From positions 2,232,001 through 2,296,000 of the forward strand of contig OY969916.1 in assembly GCA_963704535.1 (NCBI GenBank): 64,000 nucleotides of DNA, in the 5' to 3' direction. Positions 36,010-44,625 of the stretch are shown piece by piece. The stretch is from G963704535 sp963704535. Its GTDB lineage: Bacteria > Chloroflexota > Chloroflexia > Chloroflexales > Roseiflexaceae. How positions within the stretch are numbered: the first letter of the stretch is position 1; every line of letters starts with the position of its first letter. The notes beneath the pieces are model-generated. The model saw only the letters and a program-made list of their open reading frames with translations, was not told the origin of the DNA and did no database searches. Made by a program: the position numbers and the translations under genes.

Positions 36010-36994
36010 GGATGCCGATCTGTTTCGCCTGGGCTGCGGCGAGCACGAAATGGCTCACGGCCAGATCGAGCACGCCGAGCCCGAAGGGGCTGAAGACCGC
36101 GATCTGATCGGGCGAGGTACGGGCAGGCGCCGCCCCGGACGTGATATCGGCCAGCGTGCAGCGGATAAATGAGCGCTGGCGCACTTGGCCCTCGGCCAGA
36201 TGCACCGATGTCTGCGCCCGGCAGATATGATCAACATCGTCGACCACATTATCGCAGGCGAGAATGGCCTCCGGCGCCAGGTCGCGCAGCGAGATGTGCA
36301 GAATCGTGCTGCCCGGCGGGCAAGGCGAGAGATCCGCGATATGCGGCTCGACAGCCGTAGTCGCGAACGAGACCAGCGCCGCGCCGGCCAGCACGCCCCC
36401 GATATCGGCCGCGACCTGCACCCGCAACCCATCGCGCAGCTCCTGGCACGCCCGGCCGAATGCTTGGGCTCGCTCAGCAGCCAGGTCGTAGACCAGCAGC
36501 GTCTCGACATCCGCAAAGACCGTCAGCAGGAAGCGCGCGATCGTCAGGTTGATCACGCCGCAGCCTACGAAGCCGATCGTGGTGGTATCGCGGCCCGCGT
36601 GCAGGTAGCTGGCGGCCAGCGCGGCGCTGGCTGCGGTGCGCGCGGCGCTGATCTGCGAGCCTTCGAGGATCGCGCGGGGGCGCCCGGTGCGGGTCGAGTT
36701 GAGGATGATCGTGGCCGAGGCGCGCTCCAGCCCCAGCGCGTGGTTCGATGGATACGACCCGATCCACTTGATCCCGCTGACCGCGAACTCGCCGCCCAGA
36801 TAGGCCGGCAGGGCGATGATGCGGCCGTACGGATCGTCGGGGAAGCGCAGGAACGATGAGTGCGGCAGCGAGCTTGCGCCTTGACGATGCGTCTCATAAG
36901 CCGCGCGCACCGCCCGCATCACCGCGCGCTCCTGGCCCGCGAGCAGGTCGCGCACATCGGCCGCTTTCAGGATGACAATCGTGTCGTTCTCCAT
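35987..36994 (-). CDS. SbnB-type dehydrogenase / ornithine cyclodeaminase family (2,3-diaminopropionate biosynthesis)
   Basis: A 335-residue member of the ornithine cyclodeaminase/mu-crystallin family. The segment FAVSGIKWIGSYPSNHALGL then ERASATIILN matches SbnB closely; SbnB oxidatively cleaves N-(1-amino-1-carboxyl-2-ethyl)-glutamate to give L-2,3-diaminopropionate. The NAD-binding Rossmann motif is FVGCGVINLTIARF. The C-terminal CDNVVDDVDHICRAQTSVHL and FSPFGLGVLDLAVSHFV are also family-typical. The usual partner SbnA (cysteine synthase-like) is not in the window. L-Dap is used in staphyloferrin B and in tuberactinomycin antibiotics. An alternative is ornithine cyclodeaminase or another amino-acid dehydrogenase. 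Confidence 0.82.
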   Translation of the reverse strand: MENDTIVILKAADVRDLLAGQERAVMRAVRAAYETHRQGASSLPHSSFLRFPDDPYGRIIALPAYLGGEFAVSGIKWIGSYPSNHALGLERASATIILNSTRTGRPRAILEGSQISAARTAASAALAASYLHAGRDTTTIGFVGCGVINLTIARFLLTVFADVETLLVYDLAAERAQAFGRACQELRDGLRVQVAADIGGVLAGAALVSFATTAVEPHIADLSPCPPGSTILHISLRDLAPEAILACDNVVDDVDHICRAQTSVHLAEGQVRQRSFIRCTLADITSGAAPARTSPDQIAVFSPFGLGVLDLAVSHFVLAAAQAKQIGILIEGFLP

Positions 36995-37026
36995 CTCTAA
37001 CCTCCAGGCTATTCAGGAATGATACT

Positions 37027-37226
37027 CTCAGAAACTGTCCGTGGTGGGAATGGGATTCTTGAGGGGCGGCCCCCTCAAACTCCCCCTTTTCAGGTGGTGG
37101 GAATGGGATTCTTGAGGGGCGGCCCCTCAAACTCCCCCTTTTCAGGCAGCCTCGTCTGTGGTGGAGAGGGGGTGGGTCTTGAGGGGGCTTCCCCCTCAAA
37201 CTTCCCCTTTTCAGACAGCCTCTAAG
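37027..37226. repeat. Three type A repeat cores in tandem
   Basis: Three core units (GTGGTGGGAATGGGATTCTT, TTGAGGGG(C)GGCCCC(C)TCAA, CTCCCCCTTTTCAG) follow each other, bounded by TCAGAAACTGTCC on the left and TTTTCAGACAGCCTCTAA on the right. The right end supplies the stop codon of the minus-strand serine hydrolase. Confidence 0.85.
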
Positions 37227-38830
37227 GTGTGAAGAAGCGATAATAATCGCCGCCGGACAGATTGGCGCGCAGCGCCCGACCGCCGACGATCGTGTCGAAG
37301 CGGATGCGCTCGGGCGAATGGTCCTCGCTCCCGACCCGGAAGGCACCATCCTCCAGCGGCGTCAGCGGCTCCTCGTCGCCGCCGGCGTGGACCAGTGCTA
37401 GCGCGCCCTTACGTAGCACGATCCGGAAGTTGGAGAACCAGGGGTTGTGAGAGCGGTAGTGGCCGGGGTAGGCCGACCACTCGGCCGGGAAGTCAAAGGT
37501 CGTCGGGCCGGTGTAGCCCTCGCCGGCATACCAATCGGCCCCGTAGGACAGCTCGACCACCTGCTTGGCCGCGCGGCCAAAGCGTAGCAGGAAGCGCGCG
37601 AAGTCGGGGTGGTCGGCGAAGAACGTATCGGCACCGCGCCGCTCCAGGGTGATCCGTCGGCCGTCGTAGTCCAGGAACAACTGCCCCTCGTCCGCGACAA
37701 AGGTCAACACCTGTGCGCCGGAGGTGTAAGTCCCAGCGTAGTCGGCTGCTTGCTTGACGCTGGCCGGGTCGCTTCGCGGCGGCACGGGCGGCAACTCCTG
37801 CTCGTTCTGAGCGGCTCGCAGCAGCCCCAGCGCGTACTGGGCGATTTCATAGCAGTCTCCCGGCCCATTGACCAGCACCACGACGCCGAAGCCGCTGTCC
37901 ATATCGCCAAGGATGATCGAGGTGTAGCCGATCATCCCGCCGCCGTGGCCGACCAGTGTGTGCCCATCCAACTCCTGGATGCTCAGGCCATACCCATAGG
38001 CTGCATCCCACTCAGGAACCTCGATCACCCGTTCGGGTCATGAGGGCAAAACTGTCATCAGAGATAATGGGACCCTGTGGTCCATGCCCACGGTTCAGCA
38101 ACATTCGCAGGTAGGCCGCCATGTCCGCCGGCGTCGCGGCGATACTGCCGTCGCCACCGCCATACTCCATCCATGTCGCCGGGACCAGCGGGTCGGCCCG
38201 GCGGCGCGGGCGGTCGTCGTAGAGCCGCCCGTAGCCCACGGCCATGCGCGGGCGCGTCTCGTGCGTGAACACGGCGGCGGTCGCATCCATGCCCAGCGGG
38301 TCGAGAATCCGCGCCTTGATAATCTCCCCGTACTGCCCGCCCAGCAGCTCCTCCAGCACCAGGCCCAGCGCCTTGTAGCCGTCATTGGAATAGTGAAAGT
38401 GCTCCCCCGGCGGGTAGGCAACCGTGGCGTTACGCAGCGCCCAGACCTCGTAGAGCGAGTAAGGGTCGGCGTCGGCGCCCCTGGTAATGCCGGCGGTGTG
38501 GCTCATCAGGTGGTGCGGCGTGATCGGCGCATAGGCCGACTGCACCTCGAACCAGGGCAGGTAGCGCGCCACCGGCTGATGCAGATCCAGCCGGCCGGCC
38601 TCGCGCAGTTGCAGCAGCACCAGGCTGGTGAACGACTTGCCGATCGAGCCGATCTCGAACAGCGTCTCGGGCGCGACCGGCGCGCGGGCGGCCAGGTCGG
38701 CGAAGCCGTAGGTCGCTACGCGCAGCAGCCGCTCGCGATCGGTGAGCGCCAGCGCCAGGCCGGGCGTGCCGTGCGATTGCATCTGCTGCTCGACGTACTG
38801 GTCAAGCCGCTCGAACACCTCGTCATTCAT
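37222..38830 (-). pseudogene. Serine hydrolase, class C beta-lactamase/PBP family, one frameshift
   Basis: The N-terminal frame (38830 to 38012) carries the S-x-x-K motif in IGSIGKSFTS and the Y-x-N motif in HYSNDGYKALG. It breaks near 38028-38040 (reading MTRTGDRGS and stop). The other frame resumes with VIEVPEWDAAYGYGLSI and contains the third motif GHGGGMIGY and a C-terminal lipocalin-like/Pab87-type beta domain (YAGTYTSGAQVLTFVADEGQ). All three active-site motifs exist, so the enzyme (D-aminopeptidase/esterase-like) is whole apart from the indel. The product ends FFTP, with the stop codon provided by the flanking repeat. Confidence 0.85.
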
Positions 38831-38858
38831 ATCGGCCTGGCCTCCATCCTACAGCTCC

Positions 38859-38958
38859 GAAACGTGAAACGTGTTGCGTGTTGCGTGTTGCGTGTTGCGT
38901 GTTGCGTGTTGCGTCAATCGTCCATTCTCAATTCTCAATTCTCAATTTTCAATTTTGA
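38859..38958. repeat. GTTGCGT and CAATTCT heptad arrays
   Basis: GTGAAAC, then five GTTGCGT units, then TCCATTCTCAATTCTCAATT with further CAATTTT units. It lies between two minus-strand genes. Confidence 0.85.
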
Positions 38959-38960
38959 TC

Positions 38961-39731
38961 TCAACGCACCAAGTAGATCACAGCGACCACGACCCCGACG
39001 ATCACGACGATCCGGCGCAGCAGGCCCGGCTCGATCCGGCCCGCCAGCCGGCCACCCAGCACCCCGCCGACCAGCGCACCCACCGCCATCACCAGCGCCG
39101 CCGGCCACACCACCTGCCCCGAAAACAGGAAGAAGATCGCCGCCGCGATGTTGACGCTGAACGAGATCGCCTGCTTCAGCGCATTCAGGCGCGTCAGCGT
39201 GTCCTCCAGCACCAGGCCCAGCACCGCCAGCACGATCACGCTCAGCCCCGCGCCGAAGTAGCCGCCGTACACGGCGGCCAGGCTGACCGGCAGGATGGCC
39301 CATGTCTCGCGGGCCTGGGCCGATTGCGCCGCCCCGGCCCGGCGCGTCAGGAAGGCGCGCACTGGGTCCTGAACGGCCAGCAGCCCCGAGGCCAGCAGGA
39401 TCAGGAACGGCACCAGATCGCGGAACACCCGCTCGCCGGTGTTCAGCAGCAGGATGCCGCCAATGACCCCGCCCACCACGCCGGTGGGCATGAGCAGCAG
39501 CAAGCGCCGCCGCTGCCCGCGTAGGTCGTTCGCCTGGGCCATGGTCGCCCCGAAGTAGCCGGGGGAAAGCGCGACCGTGTTGGTCACATTGGCGGCGACG
39601 GTCGGGATGCCCACGGCGGTGAGCATCGGAAAGGTGATCAGCGTGCCGCCGCCGGCCAGCGCGTTCACCGCGCCGCCGGCCACCGCCGCCAACCCCACGA
39701 GGAGCAGTTCCCATACGCTCAACATCGGCAT
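38961..39731 (-). CDS. TauE/SafE family membrane transporter
   Basis: A 256-residue protein with about 7-8 transmembrane helices, starting MPMLSVWELLLVGLAAVAGG (AGGAG upstream; earlier in-frame codons lie in a repeat). The TauE motif GGAVNALAGGGTLITFPMLT and its inverted-repeat counterpart GVLGGRLAGRIEPGLLRRIV are present. The family exports sulfite, sulfoacetate or similar organosulfur anions across the cytoplasmic membrane. A sulfatase gene is present 25 kb away, but no direct link is shown. Confidence 0.88.
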   Translation of the reverse strand: MPMLSVWELLLVGLAAVAGGAVNALAGGGTLITFPMLTAVGIPTVAANVTNTVALSPGYFGATMAQANDLRGQRRRLLLLMPTGVVGGVIGGILLLNTGERVFRDLVPFLILLASGLLAVQDPVRAFLTRRAGAAQSAQARETWAILPVSLAAVYGGYFGAGLSVIVLAVLGLVLEDTLTRLNALKQAISFSVNIAAAIFFLFSGQVVWPAALVMAVGALVGGVLGGRLAGRIEPGLLRRIVVIVGVVVAVIYLVR

Positions 39732-39753
39732 GAACTTTGTTCTCCTGTTTCCC

Positions 39754-39936
39754 TTAGAGGCTGTCTGAAAAGGTGGTGAAAGGGGGTTCTTGAGGGGGCA
39801 GCCCCTCAAACTCCCCCTTTTCAGACAGCCTCTTAGAAACTGTTTGAAAAGGTATTATCTTGCCTGCGATGTGATGGTGGAAAGAGGATTCTTGAGGGGC
39901 GGCCCCCTCAAACTCTCCCTTTTCAGACAGCCTCTT
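39754..39936. repeat. Two complete type A MITE-like elements sharing a TTA junction
   Basis: Element 1 (39754-39835) runs from TTAGAGGCTGTCTGAAAAGG to CCTTTTCAGACAGCCTCTTA, an almost perfect 20-bp terminal inverted repeat. Element 2 (39833-39936) starts with TTAGAAACTGTTTGAAAAGG and ends with the same right terminus. They share the TTA between them. Both contain the TTGAGGGG...CCCCTCAA core. Confidence 0.9.
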
Positions 39937-40048
39937 AGCAGGTTTCAGCGGCTATGAGTATACCACGCCCGCGACGGGCGATGTTGATACGAGACGCCCC
40001 CGTATGCGCTTCTCGATCGGGAGCGCCGTGCGGCCCGTGGAAACCCCC

Positions 40049-40106
40049 TTGACACATCCACATTCATTATGATATGGTTAATGCGGATTACTAATCCGCA
40101 TTAACC
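40049..40106 (+). promoter_or_regulatory. Promoter and 31-bp palindrome of the two-component operon
   Basis: -35 TTGACA (40049-40054) and -10 TATGGT (40073-40078, 18-bp spacer) are followed by a perfect palindrome: GGTTAATGCGGATTA (40076-40090), one base, and its exact complement (40092-40106). It overlaps the -10 and the transcription start and could be an operator or a 5'-UTR hairpin. Confidence 0.7.
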
Positions 40107-40152
40107 CGCTTAACCACTTCATCCCCTCGTCGTCAACCGGAGGCAGCTCAAA

Positions 40153-41337
40153 TTGAATATGTATGCCCGGCACCAGGCCGCACTAGCTGTGCTCACCCAG
40201 TCTGTGCTGGCGAACACTGACCTGCCCACCCTCATGCACCAGGCCGTGACGCTTGTCGCTCACACGCTGGCTGTGGGGTATAGCGCGATCTGGGAGCTGC
40301 GCCCAGACCGCAATGCGCTGGTGCTCCGGTTCGATGTCGGCTGGCCGGAAGATGCTGTCGAGGGTTCGACGGTTGAGGTGGCGGCGACTTGCCCGATCGG
40401 CTCCACCGTGCTGGGTACGACCCCAGCGATCGTCGCCGACTGGCCCAGCGAAACGTGGTCCCACCAGCCGGCTCTACAGCGCAACCACCGAGTGATCAGT
40501 AGCGCTTATGTCGTCATCCCCGGAGCGGCCGGTCCCTTCGGCAGCCTGGGCGTGGACGTCACCGCGAGCCGGATGTTCAGCGACGAGGAGATCCACTTCC
40601 TTCAAGCGGTGGCCAATGTGCTGGCGCTGGCGATTGAGCGCGTCCAGGCCAACCGGACGTTAGAGCAGCGGATCGATGAGCGAACGCGCGAGATCGAACA
40701 GCGGCTGGTGGCCACCGCCCAGGAGCGGGCTGTGCTGGAAGAGCGCCAGCGGCTCGCCCGCGACCTGCACGACTCAGTGACTCAGGCGCTCTATGGCATC
40801 ACGCTGCATGCCCAGGCGGCGTGGCGCCTGCTGGCGGCCGGCGAAGTGGCTAATGCGACCAACTCGCTACGCGCGCTCCAGGATACGGCCCAGGAGGCGC
40901 TCGACGAGATGCGGCTGCTGATCTTCGAACTGCGCCCGCCGGTGCTGGAGCAGGTGGGGCTGGTGGCGGCCTTGCAGGCTCGGCTGAACGCGGTGGAAGG
41001 GCGGGCCAACCTCCAAACCAGGTTGATCGTGGATGAGGTCGGCGATCTGCCTTCGCCGGTGGAGCAGGCGCTGTACCGCATCGCTCAGGAGGCGCTGAAC
41101 AATGCGCTGAAGCACGCCCACGCCCAGCATATCACCGTGCAACTACAGCAGGCGCAATCGCAGGTGATGTTGGAGATTATCGACGATGGGGTCGGGTTTG
41201 AGTCGGCAGCGGCCCGCGAGAATGGCGGCGTGGGGCTGCGCGGGATCGCCGAGCGGGTCGCCCAGCTTGGCGGGCGAGTAACTGTGCGGAGTGCTGCGGG
41301 CGCTGGGGCGCGACTGCGCGTGGAGATCGCGCTATGA
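40153..41337 (+). CDS. NarL-type sensor histidine kinase with GAF domain
   Basis: A 394-residue cytoplasmic kinase. Residues about 10-165 form a GAF sensor domain. A coiled linker (EQRIDERTREIEQRLVATAQ) leads to HisKA_3 with phospho-acceptor H206 in RLARDLHDSVTQALYG. The HATPase domain has the N-box region LYRIAQEALNNALKHAHA and G-boxes IIDDGVGF and GGVGLRGIAERV. The TTG start at 40153 is preferred over ATG 40159 because GGAGG lies nine bases upstream. The stop overlaps the response-regulator ATG by four bases, so the two are coupled and form a pair. The signal is unknown. Confidence 0.9.
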   Translation: MNMYARHQAALAVLTQSVLANTDLPTLMHQAVTLVAHTLAVGYSAIWELRPDRNALVLRFDVGWPEDAVEGSTVEVAATCPIGSTVLGTTPAIVADWPSETWSHQPALQRNHRVISSAYVVIPGAAGPFGSLGVDVTASRMFSDEEIHFLQAVANVLALAIERVQANRTLEQRIDERTREIEQRLVATAQERAVLEERQRLARDLHDSVTQALYGITLHAQAAWRLLAAGEVANATNSLRALQDTAQEALDEMRLLIFELRPPVLEQVGLVAALQARLNAVEGRANLQTRLIVDEVGDLPSPVEQALYRIAQEALNNALKHAHAQHITVQLQQAQSQVMLEIIDDGVGFESAAARENGGVGLRGIAERVAQLGGRVTVRSAAGAGARLRVEIAL

Positions 41338-41969
41338 CCAGCCCCATCCGTGTGTTGATTGCCGACGATCACCTGGTCGTGCGTACCGGCCTCTGCGCGC
41401 TGCTGGCGCTCGAACCGGAGATCGCGGTCGTGGGCGAGGCGCGCGATGGTATGGAGGCCGTCACGGAAGCGGCGCGGCTCCAGCCGGACGTCATCCTGAT
41501 GGACCTGGTGATGCCTAGGATGGATGGGATCGCGGCGATCGAGCAGATCATGACCCGCCAGCCGGCCGCGCGCATCCTGGTGATAACAAGCTTCGAAGCC
41601 GACGATAAGATCTTTCCAGCCATCCGCGCGGGGGCGCTGGGCTACACGCTGAAGGATTTTGGCCCGGCCGACCTGGTGCGCGCGATCGAACGAGTATATC
41701 ACGGTGAGTCGTCGCTGCATCCGGCGATCGCGCGCAGGGTGCTGCAGGAGCTGACGCACCCGCCGCAGCGCCCGCCCACCTCGCAGCCGCTGACGGAGCG
41801 CGAGGTCGAGGTGCTGCGCCTGGTGGCGCATGGCGAGAGCAACCACGAGATCGCCGCGACGTTGCACATCAGCGAAGCCACCGTGCGCACGCATGTGAGC
41901 AATATCCTGAGCAAGCTGCACCGGCCAGCCGCACCCAGGCGGCGCTGTATGCCCTACGCAAAGGGCTGA
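41334..41969 (+). CDS. NarL/FixJ family response regulator, C-terminally frameshifted
   Basis: Receiver domain with D11/D12, phospho-acceptor D57 in VILMDLVMPRMDG and lysine in YTLKDFG. A LuxR-type HTH follows (LTEREVEVLRLVAHGESNHE, ATLHISEATVRTHVSNILSK). After LSKLH the frame goes wrong (RPAAPRRRC). One base missing near 41926 (CACCGGCC for CACCTGGCC) displaces the normal end RTQAALYALRKGLTSLDDEQ, which is readable in another frame to a stop at 41999-42001. The recognition helix is intact, but the last helix is lost unless this is a sequencing error. Confidence 0.88.
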   Translation: MTSPIRVLIADDHLVVRTGLCALLALEPEIAVVGEARDGMEAVTEAARLQPDVILMDLVMPRMDGIAAIEQIMTRQPAARILVITSFEADDKIFPAIRAGALGYTLKDFGPADLVRAIERVYHGESSLHPAIARRVLQELTHPPQRPPTSQPLTEREVEVLRLVAHGESNHEIAATLHISEATVRTHVSNILSKLHRPAAPRRRCMPYAKG

Positions 41970-42121
41970 CGTCGCTCGACGACGAGCAGCAGAGCGCGTA
42001 GCGCCTACGTCGTTTGTTGTAGCTGTCATACGCTTTTTGTTGAGGCCCTCCTCCACCGAATGCGGAATAGGTCCGCCGCCGGGTCAGCTTTTTACGTAGG
42101 GCCAATCCTCGTTTTATCCAA

Positions 42122-42150
42122 TGTACAGGCGGCTGTTCCTCTGGTATACT
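42122..42150 (+). promoter_or_regulatory. Candidate promoter of the stand-alone receiver gene
   Basis: TGTACA (42122-42127), 17-bp spacer, TATACT (42145-42150), 54 bp before the start codon. Confidence 0.5.
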
Positions 42151-42203
42151 TGGGCGCACAACGTCCTCCTCATCTACATAGAACACGAGCGCAAGGAACG
42201 CTG

Positions 42204-42581
42204 ATGGCGCAGCCGATGCGGGTGCTGATTGCCGACGATAGCGCGCGCGCCCGCGACGGATTGCGCGCCCTGCTGGCGACCTGGCCGGAGATTGCGGTGA
42301 TCGGCGAGGCGGCCAACGGTCAAGAGGCCGTACGCCTGGTCGCGGAGAGCCGGCCGGATGTCGTGCTGATGGATCTCCAGATGCCGGTGCTGGATGGCGT
42401 GCAGGCCACCCGGCAGATCAAACAACAGTGGCCTACCATCACCGTGATCGTCCTCACCATGTATGCCGTGGAACAGAGCGCCGCTTTGGCGGCCGGGGCT
42501 GATGCCTTCCTAGTCAAGGGCAGCACTCCCGAACGGCTGCTGGCCGCTCTGGGTGTGGGTATCGCGGATCATCAATTGTAA
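42204..42581 (+). CDS. Stand-alone CheY-like receiver domain protein
   Basis: A 125-residue single receiver domain. Acid pocket D11/D12, phospho-acceptor D57 in VVLMDLQMPVLDG, conserved T/S in VIVLTMYA and lysine in FLVKGST. It is very similar to the receiver of the preceding response regulator (MRVLIADDSARARDGLRALL versus IRVLIADDHLVVRTGLCALL), but there is no DNA-binding domain. It may be a phosphate sink or alternative partner for the same kinase, or a truncated regulator. AAGGAA precedes ATG 42204. Confidence 0.85.
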   Translation: MAQPMRVLIADDSARARDGLRALLATWPEIAVIGEAANGQEAVRLVAESRPDVVLMDLQMPVLDGVQATRQIKQQWPTITVIVLTMYAVEQSAALAAGADAFLVKGSTPERLLAALGVGIADHQL

Positions 42582-42691
42582 TTATTGGCACTCTGATTGC
42601 TATAGCCCTAGTACCTATTGAACCCAAAGCGATCACCCCCTAGAGGGCAGTGTACCCGAAATGCCAGCTCAACTTCTCTGCTTCCAGCTCT

Positions 42692-42840
42692 GGACAAGGT
42701 AACTGAACCGATTTACAATCTGGGCGGGTGAGACTGAGGGTTGCTTCTCAAACCTCTTTTACCCAGCGCTAAACGTAACTGAACCGATTTACAAGCTGGC
42801 CGGGGGAGACCCTGAGGGCCTATCCCCTCAACCCCTGTGC
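42692..42840. repeat. Two diverged type B repeat copies
   Basis: GGTAACTGAACCGATTTACA occurs at about 42700 and GTAACTGAACCGATTTACAA at about 42776. Each is followed by a GGGGGAGAC.CTGAGGG-type core. They are older relatives of the complete element at 42941. Confidence 0.7.
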
Positions 42841-42940
42841 AGAGCTTCAAGAAAGGGGGTAGCCTCCAAGATGATCACGTAGAGGGCATGAGCCCTCCAA
42901 ACCCTGTCCATCCACGTTTGACAGCGGCCCGTATTCTCGG

Positions 42941-43062
42941 TTAGACAAGGTTTCGGAAGGCGCCATTCCACTTTACAATGTGGGTGGGGGGAGACTGAGG
43001 GGGCTGCCCCCTCAAACCCCCTTTTTTCCCAGAACTGTAAAGCTCCCGAAAACCTTGTCTTA
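42941..43062. repeat. Complete type B MITE-like element
   Basis: 122 bp with termini TTAGACAAGGTTTCGG and CCCGAAAACCTTGTCTTA (inverted repeats), sub-terminal CTTTACAAT/CTGTAAAG and core GACTGAGGGGGCTGCCCCCT. A TTGACA hexamer ends 17 bp before its left TTA, so the insertion may have replaced the -10 of an older promoter for the downstream operon. Together with the copies at 42692 it fills most of the 514-bp gap. Confidence 0.85.
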
Positions 43063-43095
43063 GTACCAGATTCCTCAGCAAAGGAGCGAACAGGT

Positions 43096-44490
43096 ATGCA
43101 ACGTATGCTCAAATCCTTCGGCGTCCTCGCTCTGCTAGCGCTTCTGCTGGCGGCCTGCGGCGGCGGGACCACCGGCGGCGCGGCGACGACGGCGCCCGCA
43201 GCAGAGCAGGCCACGGCAGCCCCAGCGGCCGAGGCCACGGCAGCCCCAGCGGCCGAGGCCACGGCAGCCCCAGCGGCCGAGGCCACAGCAGCCCCAGCAG
43301 CCGAGGCCACAGCAGCCCCGGCGGCCCCGCCGAGCCAACTCCAGAGGTCGCGGCGGTGGGAAGCGGCAGCACGAAAATTGTGCTGTGGCACGGTTGGGGC
43401 GGCGACTACTTCAACGAGATTCAGCGGTTGTTTGGCGAGTACGCTACCAAGAACAATATCACGATCGAGCTGGTCAAGCAGGCCGACATCAGCAATAAGG
43501 TGGCGGTGGCGGTGCCGTCGGGCCAGGGGCCTGACATCATCGCCTGGGTGAACGACCAGATCGGCAAGAACGCATTGAGTCAGGCTCATCCAGCCGATCG
43601 GCCAGTACGGCGTCGATGCGGCCTACCTCGACCAGAACTTTACCCCCAATGCCGCCAAGGCCATGATCTACAAAGATGAGGTCTATGGTATCCCTGAGTC
43701 GATGGAGGCGTTGAGCTTCATCTATAACAAGAAGCTGATCCAGGAGGCCGACATCCCCAAGGACACCGACGCGCTGATCGCCAAGTCCAAGGAGTACAAC
43801 GGCCCCGACAAGTACCTGTTTGTCTACAACGCCAAGAATGACTCCTACTTCTCGGCGCCGTGGTGGCAGGGCTCGGGTGTCCAGTTGGTCACTCCCGAGG
43901 GCACGACCGAGCTTGGCAGCGATAAGGCCGTCGCCGCCGGCAACCTGATCAAGAGCTTCACCGAGATCATGCCCAAGGAGCTGGACTACAGCGTGGCCGA
44001 CACGCTGTTCAAGGAGGGCAAGGCCGCGATCATCATGAACGGCCCGTGGTCGATCGCCGACTACCAGAAGGCCGGCCTGGATGTGGGCATCGTGAACATC
44101 CCGATCGTTAGCAACTCGGGCCAGCCGGGCAAGCCGTTCGTCGGCGTCAAGCTGCTGATGCTGGCGCAGAACGCGAAGAACGCGCAGGCCGCCGTTGACC
44201 TGATGAAGTACTACGGCAGCACCGAGGTGCAGGCCCAGCTCGCCAAGGTCAATAAGCAGGTCCCAGCTAACATCGCCGCCCAGGAGCAGGTCAAGAGCGA
44301 CCCGATCATCGCCGGCTTCATTGCCCAGGCCGCCAATGGCGAACCGCTGCCGAACACCGAGTTCATCGACGCGATGTGGGACCCGGTCAGCAAGACGGTC
44401 GAGGCGATCTGGACCGGCGCATCGCCGCCCGAGCAGGCCGTCCAGGACGGCGCGGCGCTGTTCGAGGAGAAAGTCCAGGATCTGCGCTAA
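43096..44490 (+). pseudogene. CUT1 sugar ABC transporter binding lipoprotein, two compensating frameshifts
   Basis: Signal peptide MQRMLKSFGVLALLALLLAAC with lipobox Cys21, then a linker of five near-identical AAEATAAP units (24-bp DNA repeats). The frame slips just after the repeats (near 43340), reading STKIVLWHGWGGDYFNEIQR in a second frame. It slips back near 43575, and MIYKDEVYGIPESMEALSFI runs in the original frame to QAVQDGAALFEEKVQDLR. The stitched protein is a typical MalE-like SBP_bac_1 (GQGPDIIAWVNDQIG, GKAAIIMNGPWSIADY). It heads a maltodextrin operon with two permeases and two GH13 enzymes. Confidence 0.88.
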
Positions 44491-44499
44491 GGGACTTGA

Positions 44500-44566
44500 A
44501 ATACGTGTTACGTGTTGCGTGTTGCGTGAACTGAATCACGCAACACGTAACACGCAACACGTAAAA
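44500..44566. repeat. GTTGCGT/ACGCAAC heptad hairpin
   Basis: ACGTGTTACGTGTTGCGTGT and ATCACGCAACACGTAACACG form a stem of about 27 bp with a few mismatches between the binding-protein and first permease genes. Confidence 0.8.
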
Positions 44567-44625
44567 CGGGTGCAACGGTCGCTTCGATCACCACAGACAT
44601 CAGTTTAGCCACCAGGAGGGAACCC

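Noticed and set aside
36185..36859. 224-residue + strand ORF opposite the SbnB-type gene
   Set aside because: Arg/Ala-rich shadow ORF with no domain; the minus strand carries the recognised protein.
35332..36994. A complete antibiotic biosynthetic cluster
   Set aside because: Only a resistance-type methyltransferase and one L-Dap-type enzyme are present; no NRPS, PKS or SbnA in the window.
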